This document shows, piece by piece, positions 55,896 through 64,000 of a DNA stretch of 64,000 bases. Source of the DNA: Cellulomonas xylanilytica. GTDB taxonomy: Bacteria > Actinomycetota > Actinomycetes > Actinomycetales > Cellulomonadaceae. A program made the position numbers and the translations under genes. Position 1 is the first letter of the stretch. Every line of letters starts with the position of its first letter. The stretch is from the NCBI RefSeq assembly GCF_007989805.1, contig NZ_BJUB01000001.1, positions 248,001-312,000 on the forward strand, read 5' to 3'. The notes under the pieces are model-generated. The model saw only the letters and a list, made by a program, of their open reading frames with translations. It did no database searches and was not told the origin of the DNA.

Positions 55896-56524
55896 GCACC
55901 CCTGAGCCCGTCGGGACCACGGCCCGCGTGCGTCGCCCCCGAGTGCAGACCCTCGGTGCCGGCGCAGCCGTGCTCGCCGCCCTCGCCGTCGGGCACGTCG
56001 TCGTCACCGCGTTCCCCGTCGACGACCGCGTGTCGGCGCCGTTCGTCCGGCCGACCGTCGTCGGTGAGACGGTCGAGCTCCGGTACGCGAGCCTGACGGC
56101 CGGCGAGCCGACGGGCTCCACCGTCCTCAGCCCCGACACCTCCACGCAGCTGTCCACCCCCGGCGTGTTCCTCACGGTCCCGCTGACCATCGTGGCGACC
56201 GGGCAACCGCGCATGATCTCGTTCGCCGAGCTCCGCGGTGGGGACGGTCGCACCTACACGGTCTTCACCAGCGGGCGCTCCTCGTTCCTGCCCGGTACGG
56301 CGCAGCCCGGGGTCCCCCGCTACGCGACCGTGAGCGTCGAGCTCCCGCCCGAGGCCGTGCCCGGCGCCCACCTGCGCATCGGGCTCAACCAGGAGGACCA
56401 GCGCGGCGACGACCTCGCCGACATCGACCTGGGACTCACGCAGGCCGACGCCGACGACTGGGCGGCGGTCGACACGCCGCTGGACATCTCGTCGCGCTCG
56501 GACGAGCCGCTGGAGCAGCCGTGA
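55892..56524 (+). CDS. Single-helix membrane-anchored protein, second of the set
   Basis: 210 residues with the same plan: basic tail (ARVRRPRVQTLGA), one helix (about 22-41) and an extracytoplasmic domain (VGETVELRYASLTAG...GVFLTVPLTIVATGQPRMISFAELRGGDGRTYTVF...YATVSVELPPEAVPGAHLRIGL). The phrase VFLTVPLTIVATGQPRMI again looks like an immunoglobulin-like DUF4352 fold. Start GTG overlaps the previous stop (GTGA); stop overlaps the third gene (GTGA). Function unknown. Confidence 0.75.
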   Translation: MSTPEPVGTTARVRRPRVQTLGAGAAVLAALAVGHVVVTAFPVDDRVSAPFVRPTVVGETVELRYASLTAGEPTGSTVLSPDTSTQLSTPGVFLTVPLTIVATGQPRMISFAELRGGDGRTYTVFTSGRSSFLPGTAQPGVPRYATVSVELPPEAVPGAHLRIGLNQEDQRGDDLADIDLGLTQADADDWAAVDTPLDISSRSDEPLEQP

Positions 56525-57174
56525 GCGCCCCGATCGTGACGCCGGTGCCGGACGCGCCGGCTGCCGGGTGGTGGCACCGCAACCGGTGGGCGCTGGTCGC
56601 GCTGCCCGTCGCGCTCGTGCTCACCCTCGTGGCGGCCGGCGACCGCGTCCGCACCCTCTGGTGGGAGCAGGACCTGCGCCGCCCGACCACGGTCGCCGCA
56701 GGCGAGACCGCCGACTTCCACCAGCGCGTCTACGACGGCCTCGGCGGCACCCTGCCCGTCGACGTGCAGGTGCGCCTCGACGGCGTGCGCGACGTGTCGA
56801 CGCTGCCCCGGGACATGGAGGTGCCGGAGGGTTCCCGGGCGGTGCAGGTCGACCTCACCCTGAGCGCCGACCCCGACCGCGTGCTCACCGGGTGCCTGCT
56901 CGCCGTGCGCGACGCCGCCGGGAACCGGTACGACTACGTGTCGAACGCGTGGGGTGCGAACCAGGCCGTGGTGCCGTGCGTCCCCGAGGACGCGCCGGGG
57001 CCGCGGCCGTCGCTGGGCGACCTGGACGAGGTGCTGAGCGAGCAGGACACGCCACCCCGACCGGCCACGTGGTCCGTCTCGCGGGTGCTCGTCGTCCCGG
57101 AGGGGATCGACGTCACCGAGGTGGTCCTCTGGTGGCAGAAGCCGCAGCACCTGCTGCTCGAGGTGCCGAGCTAG
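56521..57174 (+). CDS. Single-helix membrane-anchored protein, third of the set
   Basis: 217 residues. Short cytoplasmic start, one helix (about 24-41), then an extracytoplasmic domain (TVAAGETADFHQRVYDGLGGTLPVDVQVRLDG...VDLTLSADPDRVLTGCLLAVRDAAGNRYDYVSN...CVPEDAPGP) with two cysteines (in TGCLLAVRD and VPCVPED) that could form a disulfide. It starts inside the previous stop (GTGA). Its TAG stop lies in the four-base CTAG that is also the stop of the convergent membrane protein. Function unknown. Confidence 0.75.
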   Translation: MSAPIVTPVPDAPAAGWWHRNRWALVALPVALVLTLVAAGDRVRTLWWEQDLRRPTTVAAGETADFHQRVYDGLGGTLPVDVQVRLDGVRDVSTLPRDMEVPEGSRAVQVDLTLSADPDRVLTGCLLAVRDAAGNRYDYVSNAWGANQAVVPCVPEDAPGPRPSLGDLDEVLSEQDTPPRPATWSVSRVLVVPEGIDVTEVVLWWQKPQHLLLEVPS

Positions 57175-58499
57175 TCCTCGGTCGGCACGGGCTCCCGCAC
57201 GGCAGCCCGGGCTTGGCCGGCGAGGATGCGGTCCACGCCTGCCGCGAGCAGGGCCATCGTCACCGTCAGGCCGACGGCTGTCGCGACCGACGCCACCATC
57301 GGGACGAAGGCGAGCCACGTGTAGAGGTCCTGTGGTCCGACGAGTGCCCGGCCGAGCATCAGGATCCCTTCCTCGATACGCGTCGCGGCGAGGAACGCGA
57401 GCGCGAACACCAGCATCGGCCCGAGGCCGGCGACCGCGAGCCTGCGCAGCCCGTCGGTGAGGGCCGTGAAGCGGCCCCGCACGTCACCGACGACGGGTGC
57501 GGCGGCCTCGGTGGTCCAGCGTCGCACCGGGGCAGGCACCCGCTGCCACGCAGCCAGGCGCACGCGCGGCTCGAGCGGCGGTGGCGCCGCGAGCTTGTGC
57601 CCGTAGACGACCGCACCCACGGTGAGCCACGCGAGCGGGATGACGACGAGGTCGTCGAGGTTGCCGAGCACGCCCGCGACGGCGTCGACCACGGCGTCGA
57701 CCGGTGCGGCGACCGGTCCCAGCGCGTCGAGCACCGTCAGCCACCAGTCGAGCACGACGGACACGGCCCGCCGGGTCTCCACCCACTCCCACGCGCGATC
57801 CAGCAGCTGGGTGGCGAACGCCGCCACGGCAAGCAGCCAGAACGCCTCGACGTAGGCACCGGCGAAGGCGAGCGCGCGACGGTTGCTCCGGCCCTCCCAC
57901 CGGCCGAGCAGCCAGCGGAGCACGACCGCCACCACGACCAGGACGACCAGGCCCCAGCCGGTGGCCAGCTCCGTGAACCCGCCGTCAGGGCCGTCCCCGG
58001 TCAGGGAGAACCCGTTCTCGCGGAACTCCCGGAACGCCGCGGTGTTGAGGAACCTCGACCGGTCCTCGTCGAGCAGCCCGTACGACGCGTACAGCGCGAG
58101 GAACGGGACGAACACCGACGCGAGGACGTCGACCAGGCCGCGCTCGTGCCCCGACGTGGTGTCGTCGGGACCGCGGGTCCGGCCGATCGCGGCGAGGGCG
58201 GGAAGGTCGCGGCGCAGGACGTGCAGCATGGCGACGATGCCGGCGACCATGCTGAGCGGCGCCAGCACGAGGACCGCCCAGCCGAGCGTGTTGTTCACCG
58301 TCGACGCGTTGACGGCCGCCCACCCGGCGGCGTGGCGCCCGGCCACGGCGAGCAGCGCGATGACGAGGAGCAACGGCCACGAGCGGGCCCACAGGCGCGC
58401 GCCCTGCGCGACGACGGAGCCGAGGTCGCGCAGCCAGGGGCGCAAGCCGGAGGCCGGTGCGGGTGCGATGGTCGGTGCGTCGGTCACGGCGGACATCAT
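57171..58499 (-). CDS. Polytopic membrane protein, unknown
   Basis: 442 residues with about eight to nine membrane helices. Segments include SWPLLLVIALLAVAG near the start, WGLVVLVVVAVVLRWLLG in the middle and GPMLVFALAFLAATRIEEGILML near the end. The last helices form a hairpin with the conserved-looking RIEEGILMLGRALVGPQDLY. The N-terminus is cytoplasmic and basic. No transporter signature. It faces the three single-helix proteins, its stop shares the CTAG with the third, and the two units converge; a joint envelope function is possible but not shown. Two ATGs (58499, 58496) stand at the start. Confidence 0.78.
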   Translation of the reverse strand: MMSAVTDAPTIAPAPASGLRPWLRDLGSVVAQGARLWARSWPLLLVIALLAVAGRHAAGWAAVNASTVNNTLGWAVLVLAPLSMVAGIVAMLHVLRRDLPALAAIGRTRGPDDTTSGHERGLVDVLASVFVPFLALYASYGLLDEDRSRFLNTAAFREFRENGFSLTGDGPDGGFTELATGWGLVVLVVVAVVLRWLLGRWEGRSNRRALAFAGAYVEAFWLLAVAAFATQLLDRAWEWVETRRAVSVVLDWWLTVLDALGPVAAPVDAVVDAVAGVLGNLDDLVVIPLAWLTVGAVVYGHKLAAPPPLEPRVRLAAWQRVPAPVRRWTTEAAAPVVGDVRGRFTALTDGLRRLAVAGLGPMLVFALAFLAATRIEEGILMLGRALVGPQDLYTWLAFVPMVASVATAVGLTVTMALLAAGVDRILAGQARAAVREPVPTED

Positions 58500-58541
58500 C
58501 CCCTGCGTCGGGCCCTCGCGGGTGGCGGTCCATCGGCGGCG

Positions 58542-59444
58542 TCAGCCACCGGTCGTCAGAGCGGACCCCAGCAGGTCGACCAGGGTGCGCATCGACGACC
58601 CCTGCTGGTCGTCACGGTCGGGGTTGGCCTCGGTCACGACGAGGCCGGACCAGCCGGGGTCGGACACGAGCTGGGTCAGCAGGGCACCCAGCACCGGCGG
58701 CGTCAGACCGCGGCCGTACTGGGGGACGTCCGCCAGCGGCAGCGTGAACATGTCGAGGACGTCGACGTCGAGGTGCACCAGGAAGCCGTCGGCAGCCGTG
58801 GCGACGGCGGCGACGGCCTGCCGGGCGGCTCCGTGCGGGTCGGCGAGCACCGCCGTCGCGGGGACGCGCACGGACGGGACGAGCCCGTGCACGTCCTCCT
58901 CGTCGTCGGCGTAGCCCACGAAGCAGAGCCGGTCCGGTGCCAGGAGCGGGCGGCGCGGGCCCAGGCCGGCCAGCGTGTCGTGCGCACCCGGCAGGTCGAG
59001 CAGGTGCGCCACGCCCATCGAGTCGGCGATCGGCTCGTCGGGGTGGTCCCCGGGCAGCTGGAGGTCCTGCCCGCCGTCGACGTAGACGAGCCCGAGGTCG
59101 AGCCCGGCGTCCGCGGCAGCCGCGAGGACGGCGAGAGTCACCGTGCACTCGCCGCCGAGCACCACGGGCACGTGACCCGCCGCCAGGACCGCAGCCGTCG
59201 CGGCTCGTGCCTCCTGCAGGACCGCAGCCACCCGGGCGACGTCGTGCGGGTTGGTGCGCTCGGGAGGGTCGGCCCGCCACCGGGCGACCGACGTGTCGCC
59301 GTGGTCCACCACGCGACGGCCGGACCGCGCGAGGGCGGTCACCAGGCCGGCGGCCCGCAGTGCGGCGGGGGAGCGTTCGAGGCCCGGGGCGTGGGCGGCA
59401 GCGCTGGACGGCACCCCGAGGATGCCCAGAGGTCGTTCCGACAT
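58542..59444 (-). CDS. Arginase/ureohydrolase-fold protein with altered metal ligands
   Basis: 300 residues with the arginase/agmatinase fold (starts MSERPLGILGVPSSAA). The third and fourth metal-binding segments are intact (HLDVDVLD and VTEANPDRDD). The first motif, normally GGDHS, is GGECT, and the second, normally DAHxD, is DGGQD, so both canonical histidine ligands are missing. Manganese binding and hydrolase activity are therefore doubtful. It could be a non-enzymatic homologue or use a different metal arrangement. A -10 box six bases before the ATG suggests a leaderless transcript. Confidence 0.85.
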   Translation of the reverse strand: MSERPLGILGVPSSAAAHAPGLERSPAALRAAGLVTALARSGRRVVDHGDTSVARWRADPPERTNPHDVARVAAVLQEARAATAAVLAAGHVPVVLGGECTVTLAVLAAAADAGLDLGLVYVDGGQDLQLPGDHPDEPIADSMGVAHLLDLPGAHDTLAGLGPRRPLLAPDRLCFVGYADDEEDVHGLVPSVRVPATAVLADPHGAARQAVAAVATAADGFLVHLDVDVLDMFTLPLADVPQYGRGLTPPVLGALLTQLVSDPGWSGLVVTEANPDRDDQQGSSMRTLVDLLGSALTTGG

Positions 59445-59450
59445 CCGGCC

Positions 59451-59456
59451 AGGGTA
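59451..59456 (-). promoter_or_regulatory. -10 box (TACCCT) of arginase-fold gene
   Basis: Six-base gap to the ATG at 59444, minus strand, no ribosome-binding sequence. Confidence 0.45.
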
Positions 59457-59473
59457 GAGGCGGGGTCCGACGC

Positions 59474-59926
59474 TCAGCCCGCGTCGGGGCCGGACAGCCG
59501 GGTGCCGAACGTCCCCGCGGTCACGGTCGCGTACGAGCGGCGGACCATCTCCTCCAGGACGCCGAGGTCGACGGCGTCGAGGTCCTTCAGGTAGAGGCAG
59601 CTCTTGCCGATCGTGTGCGGACCGAGGTCGGCGAGCAGGTCGGCGTGCGTCTCGGCGCCGTCCGGGAAGTAGACGGTCGTGGCCGCCTTGCGGGGCGAGA
59701 AGCCGGCCGCGCCCGCCGAGCCCTCGCGGCCCGACGGGTAGCGGTAGTGGTAGGTGCCGAAGCCGACGATGGTGGGGCCCCACATCCGCGGCTGCTCGCC
59801 GGTGACGCGGGCCATCAGGTCGATGAGGCGCTCGGCGTCCCGGCGGCGGACCGGGTGCTCCACGGCCGCGACGAACGCGGCGACGTCGGCGTCGGTGGGG
59901 ACGGTCTTGTTCGGCTCGTGTGCCAC
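59474..59926 (-). CDS. DUF1801 family protein
   Basis: 150 residues: KTVPTDADVAAFVAAVEHPVRRRDAERLIDLMARVTGEQPRMWG, then the conserved FGTYHYRYPSG and TTVYFPDG segments and a C-terminal helix pair. The family is predicted to be a small alpha/beta protein of unknown function. The GTG start is supported by a GATACT six bases upstream on this strand (59933-59938), a weaker leaderless-type box. It stands 29 bases upstream of the arginase-fold gene on the same strand. Confidence 0.88.
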   Translation of the reverse strand: MAHEPNKTVPTDADVAAFVAAVEHPVRRRDAERLIDLMARVTGEQPRMWGPTIVGFGTYHYRYPSGREGSAGAAGFSPRKAATTVYFPDGAETHADLLADLGPHTIGKSCLYLKDLDAVDLGVLEEMVRRSYATVTAGTFGTRLSGPDAG

Positions 59927-59946
59927 CGGGCCAGTATCCCGCGCCG

Positions 59947-60816
59947 TCAGTCGGAGAGCGCCTGTGCGACGCCGTGGCGGCCGATCTCCGCGAGCGTCGG
60001 GTGGTCGACAGGATGCATCTGCAGGACGACGGCCATGTGCAGCGCCCACGCCTGCGCCCGCCGCCAGGTCGCCTCGTCATGGCGCAGGCGGTCGCGGAAC
60101 GCCGCGCGTCCGTCGGCGTCGAACGTCAGCCAGGCGGTCGACAGGTCGGACGCCGGGTCGCCCGACGTCACGTCCCCGAAGTCGATCACCGCCCGCAGCC
60201 CGGCGTCGTGGACCAGGAGGTTGGCGGGGTGGGGGTCACCGTGCAGCCACAGGGCCGGACCGTCCCACCCGGGGGCGGCGGCGAGCTCCCGCCAACGCTC
60301 GAGGATGCGGTCGGCGTCGGGCAGCTCGCGCCGTTCCAGCCGCTCGCGCAGCGGCTGCTCGCGCGGCGCGATCGGCACGCCGCGGTACGGGTTCACGGGT
60401 GCGTCGTCCGGGGCCGGCCGGTGCAGCGCGACGAACACCTCGGCCAGCCGGGTGGCCCACGCCGTGCGGCTCGCCACCGGGGTGTGGTGCGCGGCGACCG
60501 CGTCGAACCACGGCACGACGCTCCAGGCCCACGGGTACGTGGACGAGGGCACGCCGACCCGCACGGGCGTCGGCACGTCGACCGGCAGCCGCGGCGCCAG
60601 GACGGGCAGCCAGCGCTGCTCGTGGACCACCAGCGCAGCCCCGACCTCGCGGACGGGGAACCGGGCGGCCAGCCCGTCACCGACGCGCCACAGCGCGTTG
60701 TCCCACCCCGTGCCGGCCCACGTCAGCGGCAGGTCAGCGAGGTCCGGGTGCTGCTCGCGCAGGAGGGTGCGGGCGAGGTCCTCGGTGACCTCGATCTCCG
60801 GGAGGGGATGCACCAC
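59947..60816 (-). CDS. Aminoglycoside phosphotransferase-fold kinase
   Basis: 289 residues in the APH/choline-kinase superfamily. The catalytic loop is LHGDPHPANLL (with the base aspartate) and the metal aspartate is in VIDFGD. The nucleotide-binding N-lobe is short (GTGWDNALWRVGDGLAARFPVRE). It may phosphorylate a small amine or sugar substrate; antibiotic resistance is not implied by the fold alone. Start GTG lies one base after the Nudix stop, placing it last in the guaB1-amidotransferase-Nudix-kinase run. Confidence 0.85.
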   Translation of the reverse strand: MVHPLPEIEVTEDLARTLLREQHPDLADLPLTWAGTGWDNALWRVGDGLAARFPVREVGAALVVHEQRWLPVLAPRLPVDVPTPVRVGVPSSTYPWAWSVVPWFDAVAAHHTPVASRTAWATRLAEVFVALHRPAPDDAPVNPYRGVPIAPREQPLRERLERRELPDADRILERWRELAAAPGWDGPALWLHGDPHPANLLVHDAGLRAVIDFGDVTSGDPASDLSTAWLTFDADGRAAFRDRLRHDEATWRRAQAWALHMAVVLQMHPVDHPTLAEIGRHGVAQALSD

Positions 60817-60817
60817 G

Positions 60818-61504
60818 TCAGCGCGCCTGCACGGTGCGGTGCACGTCGTAGGGGACCGCCCAGCCGAGGGCGTCGAACATCCTGGCCAGCACGATCCCTG
60901 TGAACCCCCAGACCAGCACGCCGTCGACGGTGAACGCCGGGGTCCGCACGGTCCGGCCGAAGCGCGCGTGCTCGACGCTCGCCCGGTTGGCCGGCTCCAG
61001 CAGGTCCGCCACCGGGACGCGGAACACGTCGACCGTCTCGGCGTGGTCGACCGCCGCCACCTGCGACGGTCGCGTCCACCACGCCGGGACGGGTGTGACC
61101 AGGTGGTTGCTCACGGGCACGGGCATCGCCGGCAGCGTGCCGAGCACCTCGACGCCCGACGCGTCGAGCCCGACCTCCTCGACCGCCTCCCGGAGCGCCG
61201 CCTCGCGCGGTCCGGCGTCGGACGGCTCGAGCCGACCGCCGGGGAACGCGATCTGCCCGGCGTGGTGGCCGAGGGTCCGGGACCGCCGCTGGAGCAGCAC
61301 GTCGAGGTCGCGAGCCACCAAGGGCTCCTCGGTGCGCGACGGCGTCGCGTCGAGCGCGCCGAACAGCACGAGGACCGCGGCAGGGCGGGCGGACGAGGGC
61401 TCCTCCAGCACGCGGGCCGGATCCACGCGCCAGTCGACGCCGCGCGCGCACAGGTCGAGCAGCTCGGCGCGCGCCCCGCGCACCGACGGCACGGGAGCCG
61501 TCAT
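60818..61504 (-). CDS. Nudix hydrolase (CoA pyrophosphatase-like)
   Basis: 228 residues. The Nudix box reads GGRLEPSDAGPREAALREAV followed by EEVGL, with the preceding NUDIX-CoA signature LLQRRSRTLGHHAGQIAFPGG typical of CoA pyrophosphatases (NudL/MutT-like), which split CoA to phosphopantetheine and 3',5'-ADP. ATG overlaps the stop of the amidotransferase gene (ATGA). Confidence 0.9.
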   Translation of the reverse strand: MTAPVPSVRGARAELLDLCARGVDWRVDPARVLEEPSSARPAAVLVLFGALDATPSRTEEPLVARDLDVLLQRRSRTLGHHAGQIAFPGGRLEPSDAGPREAALREAVEEVGLDASGVEVLGTLPAMPVPVSNHLVTPVPAWWTRPSQVAAVDHAETVDVFRVPVADLLEPANRASVEHARFGRTVRTPAFTVDGVLVWGFTGIVLARMFDALGWAVPYDVHRTVQAR

Positions 61505-62193
61505 CCGCGCGCCCGCACGAGCTCGCCGAACGCCGCGAACATCTTCGTCGCGGCGGGGACCAGCCCGGGCAGGTGCTCGGCACCGGCCGCACGGATCTCG
61601 TCGATCTCCTCGGGGGAGAGGTCACCGACCATGTCCGGCGTCTCCAGCCACAGGTCGAGCATCCCCGCGTCGAGCTCGGGGTGGAACTGCACGCCGAGCG
61701 CGCTGCCCGCTCGGAACGCCTGCACCGGCGTGGCCGCCGTGGACGCCAGCAGCGTGGCCCCCGCCGGCAGGTCGACCGTGTCGGAGTGCCAGTGCAGCAC
61801 CGTGGGGCGCTCGCCGAGCGTACCCAGCATGAGGTCCTCCGCGACGACGTCGACCGGGGCGAACCCGATCTCGGTGGCGGCACGCAGGTGCAGCCGGGAA
61901 CCGAGCGCCAGCGCGAGGATCTGCATCCCGAGGCAGACGCCCAGCACCGGCACGTCGGCGTCGACCGCCGACGCCAGCAGAGCGCGCTCCGCCGCCAGAC
62001 CGGGATGCCCCGGCACGTCGTCGGCGTCCATGGGGCCGCCCATGACGACCACGCCGGACACCTCGTCGAGACCAGGGAGCCGGGCGTCCTCCAGGTCGAG
62101 GACGGTCCGCACCCGGACGGGGGCGTCGAGACCGCGCGCGATCAGCCCGGGACCCTCGTGCGGGGCGTGCATCACCACCAGGACGGGACGCAT
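61501..62193 (-). CDS. Class I glutamine amidotransferase-like protein
   Basis: 230 residues. Catalytic cysteine in GVCLGMQIL, His/Glu in VQFHPELD, and an oxyanion region VVMGGPMDADD. Stand-alone class I amidotransferases of this kind are annotated as GMP-synthase-like. A synthetase partner is not nearby, so the acceptor is unknown. The ATG at 62193 lies just past the GuaB1 stop; a GTG at 62202 would overlap that stop (GTGA). Confidence 0.88.
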   Translation of the reverse strand: MRPVLVVMHAPHEGPGLIARGLDAPVRVRTVLDLEDARLPGLDEVSGVVVMGGPMDADDVPGHPGLAAERALLASAVDADVPVLGVCLGMQILALALGSRLHLRAATEIGFAPVDVVAEDLMLGTLGERPTVLHWHSDTVDLPAGATLLASTAATPVQAFRAGSALGVQFHPELDAGMLDLWLETPDMVGDLSPEEIDEIRAAGAEHLPGLVPAATKMFAAFGELVRARG

Positions 62194-62198
62194 CCCGG

Positions 62199-64000
<1,802 letters not shown>

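Overview
The window is dense, very GC-rich core chromosome of an actinobacterium, most likely a member of Micrococcales close to Cellulomonas. The main pointers are the heavy GC bias at third codon positions, GTG and TTG starts, an actinobacterial bc1 complex with a dihaem cytochrome c (QcrC), a PPi-type phosphofructokinase, SepH, and a secreted serine protease that resembles the known Cellulomonas protease. Gene order matches two blocks I know from Mycobacterium tuberculosis. One is Rv2173-Rv2196 (idsA2, Rv2175c, pknL, aroG, acyltransferase, fadD15, Rv2191, trpD, ctaE, qcrCAB). The other is Rv2689c-Rv2703 (RNA methyltransferase, APC permease, trkA pair, DUF3159, OB-fold, DUF3710, dut, DUF3093, DUF4193, suhB, sigA). 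I see no tRNA, rRNA, CRISPR array, insertion sequence or prophage. Most long ORFs lying opposite these genes are GC-driven shadows.

Layout. 1-3.5 kb: qcrB (cut by the window edge), qcrA, qcrC and ctaE, the respiratory bc1-aa3 branch, on the minus strand and translationally coupled. 3.8-8.6 kb: a degenerate receiver protein coupled to trpD, a stand-alone Lrp/AsnC ligand domain coupled to a DEDDh exonuclease/UvrC-like fusion, and a LysR regulator. 8.7-16.5 kb: secreted S1 protease, NYN-domain protein, acyl-CoA ligase, ROK glucokinase, a membrane protein and an acyltransferase. 16.5-24.7 kb: pfp-aroG pair, PASTA kinase PknL, a LysM lytic transglycosylase, the Rv2175c-like DNA-binding protein, a polyprenyl synthetase and a lipoprotein. 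24.8-35.7 kb: DUF4192, universal stress protein, primary sigma factor, a PH-domain protein set between two terminators, and the type IIA topoisomerase subunits ParE and ParC, with a double GNAT protein and a YhhN membrane protein between them.

35.9-51.9 kb: GNAT/acyl-CoA synthetase fusion, DUF5998, phosphodiesterase, thymidine kinase, SepH, a TRIC-type membrane protein, inositol phosphatase, DUF4193, DUF3093, dut, DUF3710, OB-fold protein, DUF3159, two TrkA proteins, an APC permease with cytosolic tail and an RNA methyltransferase. 52-58.5 kb: aconitase behind a palindromic operator, then an uncharacterised set of three overlapping single-helix membrane-anchored proteins facing a polytopic membrane protein. 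58.5-64 kb: an arginase-fold protein with altered metal ligands, DUF1801, a phosphotransferase, a Nudix enzyme, a glutamine amidotransferase, GuaB1 and the start of dxs.

A recurring structural theme is leaderless expression. About twenty genes have a TANNNT-type -10 box ending only 5-8 bases before the start codon, with no ribosome binding site. Inside operons, genes are usually joined by ATGA or GTGA overlaps. Taken together the region covers respiration, aromatic amino acid and isoprenoid supply, glycolysis, cell-wall signalling, transcription, DNA topology and nucleotide metabolism. The three least understood loci are the 55.2-58.5 kb membrane set, the exonuclease/UvrC fusion and the altered arginase-fold protein.
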